NCBI GenBank assembly: GCA_934630445.1
Contig: CAKTWY010000016.1
Coordinates: 1 to 22,814, forward strand
Direction of reading: 5' to 3'
Source: an uncultured Eubacteriales bacterium
GTDB taxonomy: Bacteria > Bacillota > Clostridia > Oscillospirales > Butyricicoccaceae
Length of the DNA: 22,814 bases
Both the position numbers and the translations under genes were made by a program. This document shows positions 7,925-14,308 of this stretch, one piece after another; positions within the stretch are counted from its first letter, which is position 1; each line of letters starts with the position of its first letter. The notes beneath the pieces were generated by a model. The model worked only from the letters and a program-made list of their open reading frames with translations. It was not told the origin of the DNA and searched no databases.

Positions 7925-8722
7925 ATGAGAAAAGACAGGGAGTATCTGCAAAATATTTCGCATGATGCGCAGGAGCGGATATTCGCCGCGCATGTGCATG
8001 ATCTTCTGTACACCTGCGCTGAGCGCCAGATCATAACGGCGAGCGCATTTCTCGATCTGCGCGCGGCCGCCCTCGCGCGTGCGGTTATTCAGAAAAATGC
8101 CGCGCACACTTATGCCTTTTCCGGCGGATACGAAGGTGCGGAGCGGGAGTGCCTGCTTTTTCTTCCGGATTATATGGAAGAGGATGCCCTGGAAGCGGAT
8201 GATCTTCCGTTTTGCGCGCTGCGCGCGCAGCATGCCTCGGATCAGACGCTGACCCACCGCGATTATCTCGGGGCGCTTATGGCGGCTGGCATTAAGCGCG
8301 AAAACGTCGGAGATATCCTCGTCTATGCGGGCGGCGCGGACATTCTGCTTCTGCGTGCGACGGCTGAGTATGTGCGCTCGAATCTCGACAGTGTCGGGCG
8401 CGTCAAAATCGTACTGTCCGACCTGCCGCTTGACGCGCTCGAAGTGCCCGAAACACATGTGCGCGAAATTCGAGACACGGTGGCGTCGCTTCGCCTGGAC
8501 AATCTGGTGAGCGCCGGCTTTTCACTGCCGCGCGGCGAGGCGCAGCGTTTGATTGCAGCGGGCCGCGTGTTCGTGAACAGCATGGAGTGTCAGAAAGCGG
8601 AAAAGACGGTCGCGCCCGGCGACATAATCGCCGTGCGTGGCTTTGGGAAGATGCGCTTCAGCGCCCTTGGCGGCATATCGCGCAGGGGCAGGCAGGGCGT
8701 TATTCTGGAGCGTTATATCTGA
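7925..8722 (+). CDS. ylmH: YlmH-family S4-domain RNA-binding protein
   Basis: YlmH proteins are cytosolic S4-domain RNA-binding proteins, encoded near the division genes in Bacillus and linked in the literature to the ribosome and ribosome rescue. The protein is 265 residues, as usual for the family. The N-terminal part matches the YlmH N-domain layout (FLDLRAA, FSGGYEGAERE, HRDYLGALMAAGIKRENVGDIL). A C-terminal S4 domain spans about residues 185-245 (LRLDNLVSAGFSLPRGEAQRLIAAGRVFVN, continuing to VAPGDIIAVRGFGKMRF). GGAGG at 7914-7918 precedes the ATG by 6 bases. The gene has no separate promoter that would keep this RBS, so it probably depends on read-through past the hairpin after secF. It is convergent with the S1-domain gene. 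The family call is strong; the precise role is not readable from sequence. Confidence 0.85.
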   Translation: MRKDREYLQNISHDAQERIFAAHVHDLLYTCAERQIITASAFLDLRAAALARAVIQKNAAHTYAFSGGYEGAERECLLFLPDYMEEDALEADDLPFCALRAQHASDQTLTHRDYLGALMAAGIKRENVGDILVYAGGADILLLRATAEYVRSNLDSVGRVKIVLSDLPLDALEVPETHVREIRDTVASLRLDNLVSAGFSLPRGEAQRLIAAGRVFVNSMECQKAEKTVAPGDIIAVRGFGKMRFSALGGISRRGRQGVILERYI

Positions 8723-8782
8723 ACAGGCCGATCGCCTGCGCGGCGTTCACCGTATGAAGTGGTTTGTGCGGCGGAGGGCAAT

Positions 8783-9724
8783 TTATTGCGCGTCCGGATC
8801 AAAAATAGTCTCAATTTTTTTCAGCGCGCACACTTCCGGCGTATAGCGCCAGCGGCTGATGTGTTCCGGCAGCGCGGGATAATCCATTGCACGCGGATAG
8901 GCAACGGGCCTGTCGTAGTGGTCGATGATGATGAGTTTGATCTTCATGCGCTCAGGGAGGATTGACTTGATGAATACGGAGGCTTCCTGCCCTTCGCGAA
9001 TGCCGTCGCGTTTCTCCGCCAGACCGGACAGGTTCGGACGTAATTCCACAAATACGCCGTAGTCTTCGATGCCGCGGATGATTCCGCGCACTGTCTGCCC
9101 GGCGGCAAATCCGCGCACATTCTCCTCCCACGTGCCGAGAAGTTCTTTATGCGTCAGGCTCAAGCGTCTGCGCATCTGGTCGATCGCGGAGATCACAGCG
9201 TAAATATCCTGTCCGCAGCAAAATCGTTCGGCAGGATGGCGGATACGGGAGATGGAGATGTGCTCGATCCCCAGGAGGGATACGATCCCGCAGCCGACGT
9301 CCGCAAACGCGCCAAACGCTTCGATATGCGTCACTTTTGCACGTATGACATCACCGGGGGCAGCCTGCGTCATATAATATGAAATGGCGTCCTCCTGCGC
9401 GAGCCGGCGGGAGAGGATGATTTTTTCATCCTGAATATCTGTTACGCGAAAGCTTACGGCCTTTCCCACACGGGAGAGAACGGCGATATCGCGTGTAGTG
9501 CCCTCGGCGATACCCACTGCTGTCTCGTTTCTGGGAATAAAGCCGCTGAGCCCCCCGCCAAGCTCCACAACGAGATTGTGATGCTCGTCGCAGAGGACGG
9601 CGCGCGCCTCCAGTACGCGCTGCGCATGCATTGCCTCACAGAGAGCTGCGGCGGATGCGATCGCGGCCTGGTTGGCAGCGCTGTATAAAAGCGTGCCCTC
9701 CGGCAGGAATTTCTGCTTTGCCAT
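8783..9724 (-). CDS. S1 RNA-binding domain protein, ribosomal protein S1-like
   Basis: The 313-residue protein contains three S1-type OB-fold modules and no catalytic domain. The first is divergent (about residues 35-105). The second begins GDVIRAKVTHIEAFGAFADVGCGIVSLL (about 120-190). The third begins GQTVRGIIRGIEDYGVFVELRPNLSGL (about 205-265). It therefore probably binds single-stranded RNA, as ribosomal protein S1 or related translation and RNA-decay accessory proteins do. AAAGGAGG on the minus strand precedes the ATG by about 9 bases. It is divergent from DUF951 and convergent with ylmH, so it is a single-gene transcript between two RNA-related genes. I see no confident promoter for it. 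Short S1-repeat proteins of this kind are common in Clostridia. Whether this one serves as the cell's S1 is inference. Confidence 0.82.
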   Translation of the reverse strand: MAKQKFLPEGTLLYSAANQAAIASAAALCEAMHAQRVLEARAVLCDEHHNLVVELGGGLSGFIPRNETAVGIAEGTTRDIAVLSRVGKAVSFRVTDIQDEKIILSRRLAQEDAISYYMTQAAPGDVIRAKVTHIEAFGAFADVGCGIVSLLGIEHISISRIRHPAERFCCGQDIYAVISAIDQMRRRLSLTHKELLGTWEENVRGFAAGQTVRGIIRGIEDYGVFVELRPNLSGLAEKRDGIREGQEASVFIKSILPERMKIKLIIIDHYDRPVAYPRAMDYPALPEHISRWRYTPEVCALKKIETIFDPDAQ

Positions 9725-9784
9725 AACGTTTTCCTCCTTTATTTTTCAAAAGAGCGATGTTAAACGCTGTATTATTTCTGCACC

Positions 9785-9808
9785 GCGCAGCTCCGGAAGG
9801 AGGGGCGC
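9785..9808. repeat. GC-rich dyad in the S1-gene/DUF951 divergent region
   Basis: The arms GCGC-AG-CTCC and GGAG-GG-GCGC flank a GGAA loop, giving two 4-bp helices around a 2x2 mismatch. It lies 61 bases upstream of the S1-domain gene start and 43 bases before the rightward -35 box. It could be a leader hairpin of the minus-strand gene or an operator; neither is proven. Confidence 0.4.
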
Positions 9809-9850
9809 AACCTGAAAATGAAAATTTGCGGTATGGTGTGTTTTTTCACA

Positions 9851-9879
9851 TTGACAGCCAATAATTAAATATATAAAAT
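9851..9879 (+). promoter_or_regulatory. Sigma-A promoter for DUF951 and udp
   Basis: TTGACA (9851-9856) and TAAAAT (9874-9879) are separated by 17 bp in an AT-rich spacer. The predicted start near 9886 gives a leader of about 66 bases. Confidence 0.8.
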
Positions 9880-9951
9880 GAAGGTAAAATTTATGTCTGT
9901 ACCGTGTGGTTTGGCCATGCGCTATATCCGGCGAACGGAGTGAGAAAGAAA

Positions 9952-10155
9952 ATGGATATACACGTTGGCGATATTCTCGAGATGAAAAAGAACCATCCCT
10001 GCGGCAGCAACCGCTGGCTTGTCACGCGTGTGGGAATGGATTTCAAAATGCGCTGTGTCGGGTGCGGCCACGAGGTGATGGTGCCACGGGGAAAAGCGGA
10101 GAAGAACATCAAAAAAGTTCAGCACCAGGCTGATGCTGCGCACGGCAGCACCTGA
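9952..10155 (+). CDS. DUF951 family small protein
   Basis: This 67-residue protein belongs to the DUF951 family, small conserved Firmicutes proteins of unknown function often annotated as possible nucleic-acid-binding proteins. Family features are MDIHVGDILEMKKNHPCGSNRWLVTRVGMDFKMRCVGCGHEV, here referring to residues 1 to 42 by key parts: HPCGSN, a CxxC pair in RCVGCG, and the basic tail after VPRGK. The frame opens further upstream at 9904, but the ATG at 9952 matches the family N-terminus and has GGAG 11 bases upstream. A consensus promoter precedes it and udp starts 14 bases after its stop, so the two are probably co-transcribed. The cysteine pair might bind metal, but only two of the usual four ligands are obvious. 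No enzymatic role should be assigned. Confidence 0.88.
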   Translation: MDIHVGDILEMKKNHPCGSNRWLVTRVGMDFKMRCVGCGHEVMVPRGKAEKNIKKVQHQADAAHGST

Positions 10156-10169
10156 TAGGAGGAACGCAC

Positions 10170-10940
10170 ATGCTGGTAAATGGCAAAATGATGCATATCG
10201 CCCTCAGCGAGGAGGATACGGCAGGGTATTGCCTTCTTCCGGGCGACCCAAAGCGCAGCGCGAAGATTGCCGGGTATTTCGATGACGCACGCAAAGTGGG
10301 TGATAGCAGGGAGTTCACTTCCTACCTGGGCGAGCTCGGCGGCACACCGGTCATGGTGTGCTCGACGGGCATCGGGGGCCCTTCGACCGCCATCGCGGTG
10401 GACGAGCTGGCCACGCTGGGGGTGCACACGTTTATTCGCATCGGCACCTGTGGCGCCATGCAGGAGGAGATCCTGGGCGGCGACGTCGTCATCGCGACTG
10501 CGGCCGTACGGCAGGATGGCACAACGCGTGAATATGCGCCGCTGGAGTTTCCTGCGGCGGCGAATTTCGATGCGGTTGCGGCTTTGCGCGAATCTGCAAA
10601 GCGCCTGAAGCTTCGTGCGCATACAGGTGTAGTGCAGAGCAAAGACGCCTTTTACGGCCAGCACGACCCACAGGGGATGCCAACCTCAGCGGAGCTTCTG
10701 TACAAATGGGAGGCGTGGAAGCGCCTTGGCGTGCTCGCCAGCGAGATGGAGGCCTCCACGCTTTTTGTTACCGCGGCAAAGCGCCGTGTCAGAGCAGGAG
10801 CGATCTTTCATGTGATCTGGAATCAGGAACGCGCAGCTGCAGGCCTTTCAAACCCACAGGTATTCGACATGGATCAGGCTATCCGCGCGGCAGTAGGCGC
10901 TTTGCAGATCCTGGCGGAGAACGACCGCGGACAAGTCTGA
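10170..10940 (+). CDS. udp: Uridine phosphorylase-type nucleoside phosphorylase
   Basis: A member of the NP-I nucleoside phosphorylase family, it probably splits uridine (or another nucleoside) with phosphate into base and ribose-1-phosphate in pyrimidine salvage. The protein is 256 residues, a typical size. It shows the LPGDPKRSAKIAGYF phosphate-binding N-terminus, REFTSYLGEL, the pnp/udp signature STGIGGPSTAIAVDEL, FIRIGTCGAM, and the ribose-contacting SEMEAST near residue 193. AGGAGG precedes the ATG. In the region where E. coli Udp uses a Q-x-R pair to read uracil, this protein has YGQHDPQ: the glutamine is present, but the arginine is absent at the equivalent place. Specificity is therefore less certain than the family call. 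It follows DUF951 by 14 bases. Confidence 0.88.
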   Translation: MLVNGKMMHIALSEEDTAGYCLLPGDPKRSAKIAGYFDDARKVGDSREFTSYLGELGGTPVMVCSTGIGGPSTAIAVDELATLGVHTFIRIGTCGAMQEEILGGDVVIATAAVRQDGTTREYAPLEFPAAANFDAVAALRESAKRLKLRAHTGVVQSKDAFYGQHDPQGMPTSAELLYKWEAWKRLGVLASEMEASTLFVTAAKRRVRAGAIFHVIWNQERAAAGLSNPQVFDMDQAIRAAVGALQILAENDRGQV

Positions 10941-10998
10941 CGATTCGGCAGAGCGATTCCGCCTTATGCATTATTTTTTGGAACATCGATAATTTCCT

Positions 10999-11027
10999 TT
11001 GCAGCCGGCGCATTTATGTGATATAAT
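10999..11027 (+). promoter_or_regulatory. Sigma-A promoter for the tRNA-Arg unit
   Basis: TTGCAG (10999-11004) and a perfect TATAAT (11022-11027) are 17 bp apart. The predicted start is about 11034, roughly 136 bases before the tRNA. The -10 box lies inside the left arm of a perfect inverted repeat. Confidence 0.78.
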
Positions 11028-11050
11028 GATTGCAGAACGATCATTATATC
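11020..11050. promoter_or_regulatory. 11-bp perfect dyad centred on the tRNA-Arg start site
   Basis: GATATAATGAT (11020-11030) and ATCATTATATC (11040-11050) flank a 9-base centre. The centre, 11035, coincides with the predicted transcription start. A protein bound here would cover the -10 box, so an operator is plausible. The left arm is not transcribed, which argues against a purely RNA function. Confidence 0.5.
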
Positions 11051-11056
11051 TGCGCA

Positions 11057-11163
11057 TGCCGTCTCTCTGAAAAGACATGTTGAGATTCTATAGGCGTGCC
11101 GCCGCAGACGGCAATTAACAATTGAATGTTCTCCCGGTGAGATAGATGAGTCGAGCCGGGAGA
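11057..11163 (+). other. Hairpin-rich leader between promoter and tRNA-Arg
   Basis: Three perfect inverted repeats are found in succession: TGCCGTCT (11057-11064) with AGACGGCA (11106-11113), CAATT with AATTG (11112-11124), and TCTCCCGG (11130-11137) with CCGGGAGA (11156-11163). The first two overlap by two bases, so they cannot be fully paired at the same time. No open reading frame longer than about 14 codons with an RBS is seen. It may be a processed tRNA precursor leader or an uncharacterised small RNA. Confidence 0.4.
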
Positions 11164-11169
11164 TTACAT

Positions 11170-11245
11170 GCGCTCGTGGCTCAATGGATAGAGTAGCGGC
11201 CTCCGACGCCGTTGGTTGTGGGTTCGACTCCCGCCGAGCGCGCCA
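11170..11245 (+). tRNA. tRNA-Arg (anticodon CCG)
   Basis: The 76-base gene folds into a full cloverleaf. GCGCTCG pairs with CGAGCGC in the acceptor stem. The D arm is GCTC/GAGT. The anticodon stem GCGGC/GCCGT carries loop CTCCGAC, with anticodon CCG reading CGG. A 5-base variable loop is followed by T arm GTGGG/CCCGC with TTCGACT. The discriminator is G and CCA is encoded. It is followed one base later by a terminator, so it is a single tRNA unit. CGG is a minor arginine codon in many Clostridia. Confidence 0.97.
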
Positions 11246-11246
11246 G

Positions 11247-11286
11247 AAAAAGCATGGCGTTCCGCTGACGGAACGCCATGCTTTTT
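11247..11286 (+). terminator. Terminator after tRNA-Arg
   Basis: A perfect 18-bp stem (11247-11264 with 11269-11286) has a CTGA loop. The 3' arm ends in TTTTT and the 5' arm begins with AAAAA, so it could work in both directions. Confidence 0.93.
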
Positions 11287-11384
11287 GCTTGAACGCTGTC
11301 TGCAGCTGCTTTGCAGCTATTGTATGATGACCGCAGTTTGGGCGGTTTTGTATTTGCCTGATAAAGTATGAGGAGGGCATTGTT

Positions 11385-12896
11385 ATGTATCAAATTATGA
11401 CGCCGGAAGAAGCCGTGCAGCTGATCCGGGATGGCGACCTGATCGGCATCAACTCTTTTTTGGCGCTGAGCAACCCATTCGTGCTGCACAGCGCGCTGGC
11501 AGAGCGTTTCCGCCGGACAGGGCATCCGAAAAATCTGACCTATTTTGCAGCGGCAGGGTTCGGCGGCTGGGATGAGACGGAACTGGGCGATCAGCCGGTT
11601 GTCGCGGGCGCGGTCAGCCGTGTCATTACAGGCCACCTCAAAAGCATGCCGGGCGTGATGCGCCTTACAAAGGAAAATGCGATCGAATGTTACTGTATGC
11701 CGCTGGGTGTGCTGTCGCATGTGACACGGGCCGCTGCCGCCGGACAGAATTTTTATATCAGCAAAGTGGGGCTGAACCTTTTTGTCGACCCGCGCATCGA
11801 TGGACCGGGATTAAACGCTTCTTCTCAGGAAAAGTTCGTCCATCTTGTTGAGATCGACGGCGAAGCATTCCTGGCCTACAAAGTGCCGAAATTCGACGTC
11901 GCCTTTATCCGCGGAACCACAGTCGACGGCGCAGGAAACATCTCATTTGAAAATGAACCCGTGACGGTGGATGCTCTCTCTCTGGCGCAGGCGGTTCATG
12001 CAAACGGCGGGAAGGTCATCGTTCAGGTGGAGCGGGTGAGCAACCTTCATATCAGGCCGCGCAATGTCATCATCCCGGGTGCGCTGGTCGATGCGGTCGT
12101 CGTATGCGAGGACGTGCCGGAGCGGTATCAGACGAATCCTATTTTGTCCGGCGATATCCACGTGCATCCCAGGCATATGGATTATTGGATGGGTAAGCTC
12201 CGCTCGCCGGCCCAAAAGGCGAAAAATTCCGCGGACGAGTCGGCGGATATCATCGGCAGACGCGCCGCTAAAGAGCTGCGTGCAGGCGATATCGTGAATA
12301 TCGGCATCGGTATCCCGGAAAAGGTCGGCACCTACGCTTCCAGAATGGGGCTGCTGCAGGATCTGACCCTGACCGTGGAGGCTGGTGGCTTCGGCGGCCT
12401 GCCCGCTCCCGGCGCCAATTTTGGGGCGACTGTCGGCTCGGATATGGTCTGCGATATGGCCACGCAGTTCGACTTTTATGATGGCGGCGGACTTGATGTT
12501 TGCTTTATGGGCGCGGCGGAGGTGGATGCCATGGGCAATGTCAACGCCCATTCCCTTGGCGGCGTCTATTCCGGGATCGGCGGTTTTGCAAATATCACGG
12601 TCGCCACGAAAAGGATCGTTTTCTGCTGCACATTTACGACAAAAGGCCTTCAGGCCGTCAGCAGAGAAGGGAAAATCTCGATCGAGCAGGAAGGCGGCAT
12701 CCGAAAGATCAAAAAGCAGATCTCTGCAATCAGCTTTTCGGCAAAAAATGCAATTGCCAATGGACAAAAAGTGCTCTATGTAACGGAGCGCTGCGTTTTT
12801 GAGCTGACTCCGCAGGGACTGAGGCTGAAAGAGGTCTTTGATGGCGTCGATGAGAAGGTGCAGATCCGGGATATGTTGGACTTTGAATTGGTATAA
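11385..12896 (+). CDS. Pct/YdiF-family acyl-CoA:acetate/3-ketoacid CoA-transferase
   Basis: This is a family I CoA-transferase with the alpha and beta halves fused in one 503-residue chain, moving CoA between short-chain acyl-CoAs and acids such as acetate, propionate or lactate. The N-terminal half runs through GFGGWDETELG, FVDPRIDGPG and FIRGTTVDGAGNISFENEP. The C-terminal half holds NIGIGIPEKVG and the active-site segment LTVEAGGFGGLPAPG, with the catalytic glutamate at about residue 332. GAGGAGG lies 7 bases before the ATG. It follows the tRNA terminator. Its own promoter is not clear; a weak TTGGGC/GATAAA pair at 11338-11365 is the best I see. It is convergent with gldA. In clostridial fermenters such enzymes feed propionate, lactate or butyrate pathways, but the substrate pair here is not readable. 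Confidence 0.9.
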   Translation: MYQIMTPEEAVQLIRDGDLIGINSFLALSNPFVLHSALAERFRRTGHPKNLTYFAAAGFGGWDETELGDQPVVAGAVSRVITGHLKSMPGVMRLTKENAIECYCMPLGVLSHVTRAAAAGQNFYISKVGLNLFVDPRIDGPGLNASSQEKFVHLVEIDGEAFLAYKVPKFDVAFIRGTTVDGAGNISFENEPVTVDALSLAQAVHANGGKVIVQVERVSNLHIRPRNVIIPGALVDAVVVCEDVPERYQTNPILSGDIHVHPRHMDYWMGKLRSPAQKAKNSADESADIIGRRAAKELRAGDIVNIGIGIPEKVGTYASRMGLLQDLTLTVEAGGFGGLPAPGANFGATVGSDMVCDMATQFDFYDGGGLDVCFMGAAEVDAMGNVNAHSLGGVYSGIGGFANITVATKRIVFCCTFTTKGLQAVSREGKISIEQEGGIRKIKKQISAISFSAKNAIANGQKVLYVTERCVFELTPQGLRLKEVFDGVDEKVQIRDMLDFELV

Positions 12897-12949
12897 TAGG
12901 GTATTTTCCGTGCACGAGATAGATCAGGCTGATGCCGGTACAGATGATA

Positions 12950-12984
12950 ACAGCGCCCCGATGCAGGCTGCATCGGGGCGCTGT
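12950..12984. terminator. Perfect 16-bp hairpin between the convergent CoA-transferase and gldA genes
   Basis: The arms 12950-12965 and 12969-12984 are fully complementary around a GGC loop. It sits 53 bases after the CoA-transferase stop and 12 bases beyond the gldA stop, so it probably serves both. Neither side has a good T-run. Confidence 0.7.
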
Positions 12985-12995
12985 CGTATCCGGCT

Positions 12996-14081
12996 TCAAA
13001 GCGCTTTGTAATGATGCCCCATCGCATCCGCCGCCAGGATCGCCGCGCGAACCTTGGCGGGGGTGATCTCCATGGGCATGTTGTAGATCGATTCGCCTTC
13101 CGCACACGTGGCATTCGCGACCGCCATGATCTCTTCTTCGCTTGGGGCGGCAATACCGATGTCTTCGAGCGTGACCGGAAGTCCTACGCTCAGTGCAAAT
13201 CCGATTACCTCTTCGATCTCTTCGATCGGCGCGTCTTCAAGCATCAACTGTGCAAGCGTGCCGAAGGCCACCTTTTCTCCGTGGTAATAGCTGTGACATT
13301 GGGGCAGGACAGTCAGACCGTTATGGATCGCGTGCGCCCCGGCAAGGCCGCCGCTCTCAAAGCCGATTCCGCTCAGATAGGTATTTGCCTCGATGACATC
13401 CTCGACCGCTTTTGTGCAGGCCTTCCGCTCTGCGGCAAGCTTTGCCTGCAGACCTTTGGTGATCAGTGTTTGATAGCAAAGCTGCGCCAGTGCAAACGCG
13501 GCCTGCGTCAAATGTCCGCCTGCGCAGGTCGCGCTGCGCGAAGCCCTCGTCGCGCGTGCTTCGAAATAAGTGGCCAGCGCATCGCCCATGCCGCTGACGA
13601 GCAGACGTGCCGGCGCTGCGCTGACGAGCTCGGTGTCTACCAGCACGACGTTCGGGTTGGCTGGGAGAAAGAGGTATTGATCAAATACGCCCTCATCCGT
13701 GTAGAGCACCGACAGCGCGCTGCAGGGGGCGTCTGTCGAGGCGATCGTGGGTACGATGACGACAGGCTTTTTGGTATAATAAGCGACGGCCTTAGCCGTA
13801 TCCAGAATTTTGCCCCCGCCGATGCCGACGACCACGTCACATTCGCCCATCAGTGTGATCAGGCGGTCAATCTCGTTTTTGCTGCATTCTCCGTGAAAGA
13901 TGGAAAATATGGGCTGGATATCCGTAAAGCTTGCCGTTACAGACGCTTCCACGCGCTTCAGGCCCGATTCACTGACGAGACAAAATGGCTTTTTGCCGAG
14001 CGGGAGGACGTATTTTGCAATGTGTTTCAGCTCTCCGCCGCCTTGCACATATTTGGAAGGCGCGATAATGATGTTTGCCAT
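12996..14081 (-). CDS. gldA: Glycerol dehydrogenase-type iron-containing alcohol dehydrogenase
   Basis: A metal-dependent NAD-linked dehydrogenase of the GldA branch, it probably interconverts glycerol and dihydroxyacetone in the cytosol. The protein is 361 residues, against about 365-370 for characterised GldA. The NAD-binding region is VVVGIGGGKILDTAKAVAYY, followed by VPTIASTDAPCSALSVLY. Candidate metal ligands are the Asp in GMGDALATYFEA and the histidines in AHAIHNGL and YYHGEKVAFGTL. The frame extends 20 codons further upstream, but the MANIIIAPSKYVQG start at 14081 matches the family and has AAGGAAG about 7 bases before it. It is convergent with the CoA-transferase and divergent from the DivIVA-like gene. 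A dyad over its predicted -10 box suggests regulated expression. Related polyol dehydrogenases are alternatives. Confidence 0.9.
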   Translation of the reverse strand: MANIIIAPSKYVQGGGELKHIAKYVLPLGKKPFCLVSESGLKRVEASVTASFTDIQPIFSIFHGECSKNEIDRLITLMGECDVVVGIGGGKILDTAKAVAYYTKKPVVIVPTIASTDAPCSALSVLYTDEGVFDQYLFLPANPNVVLVDTELVSAAPARLLVSGMGDALATYFEARATRASRSATCAGGHLTQAAFALAQLCYQTLITKGLQAKLAAERKACTKAVEDVIEANTYLSGIGFESGGLAGAHAIHNGLTVLPQCHSYYHGEKVAFGTLAQLMLEDAPIEEIEEVIGFALSVGLPVTLEDIGIAAPSEEEIMAVANATCAEGESIYNMPMEITPAKVRAAILAADAMGHHYKAL

Positions 14082-14105
14082 GCATACACTTCCTTTTATC
14101 AGTTT

Positions 14106-14123
14106 GTGGTAACAGTATACCAC
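14106..14123. promoter_or_regulatory. Operator-like dyad over the gldA -10 box
   Basis: GTGGTA (14106-14111) and TACCAC (14118-14123) are separated by 6 bp. On the minus strand a TATACT -10 box (14114-14119) lies inside it, with a poor -35 region further upstream. The dyad is 24 bp from the gldA start codon, a position suited to repression. Confidence 0.4.
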
Positions 14124-14227
14124 CGATGGAATAAAAAACACGATCTTTTCTTATGTTCCAAAGAAAATAAGTTTTTCGACTGATTATAGTAATATGGAAA
14201 AAATCAGCGTGCTTTGTGGAAATAAAG

Positions 14228-14257
14228 TTGTCGTTTTGCGGATAAATATGCTATACT
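14228..14257 (+). promoter_or_regulatory. Sigma-A promoter for the DivIVA-like gene unit
   Basis: TTGTCG (14228-14233) and TATACT (14252-14257) are separated by 18 bp. The predicted start near 14264 gives a leader of about 45 bases. Confidence 0.6.
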
Positions 14258-14308
14258 AAAAAAGCAAAAGTAAAAATCTGTCGAACCGAAAAAGGGGAGG
14301 GTTTGTGG

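Noticed and set aside
8723..8782. Intrinsic terminator between ylmH and the S1-domain gene
   Set aside because: Only short 4-bp complementarities were found, with no T-run on either strand.
11170..11286. tRNA-Arg as an integration site of a mobile element
   Set aside because: No integrase, no direct repeat of the tRNA 3' end and no phage-type genes occur in the window.
13011..14183. 390-codon plus-strand open frame opposite gldA
   Set aside because: The minus strand encodes a full glycerol dehydrogenase with conserved motifs, while this frame has no RBS and no family features.
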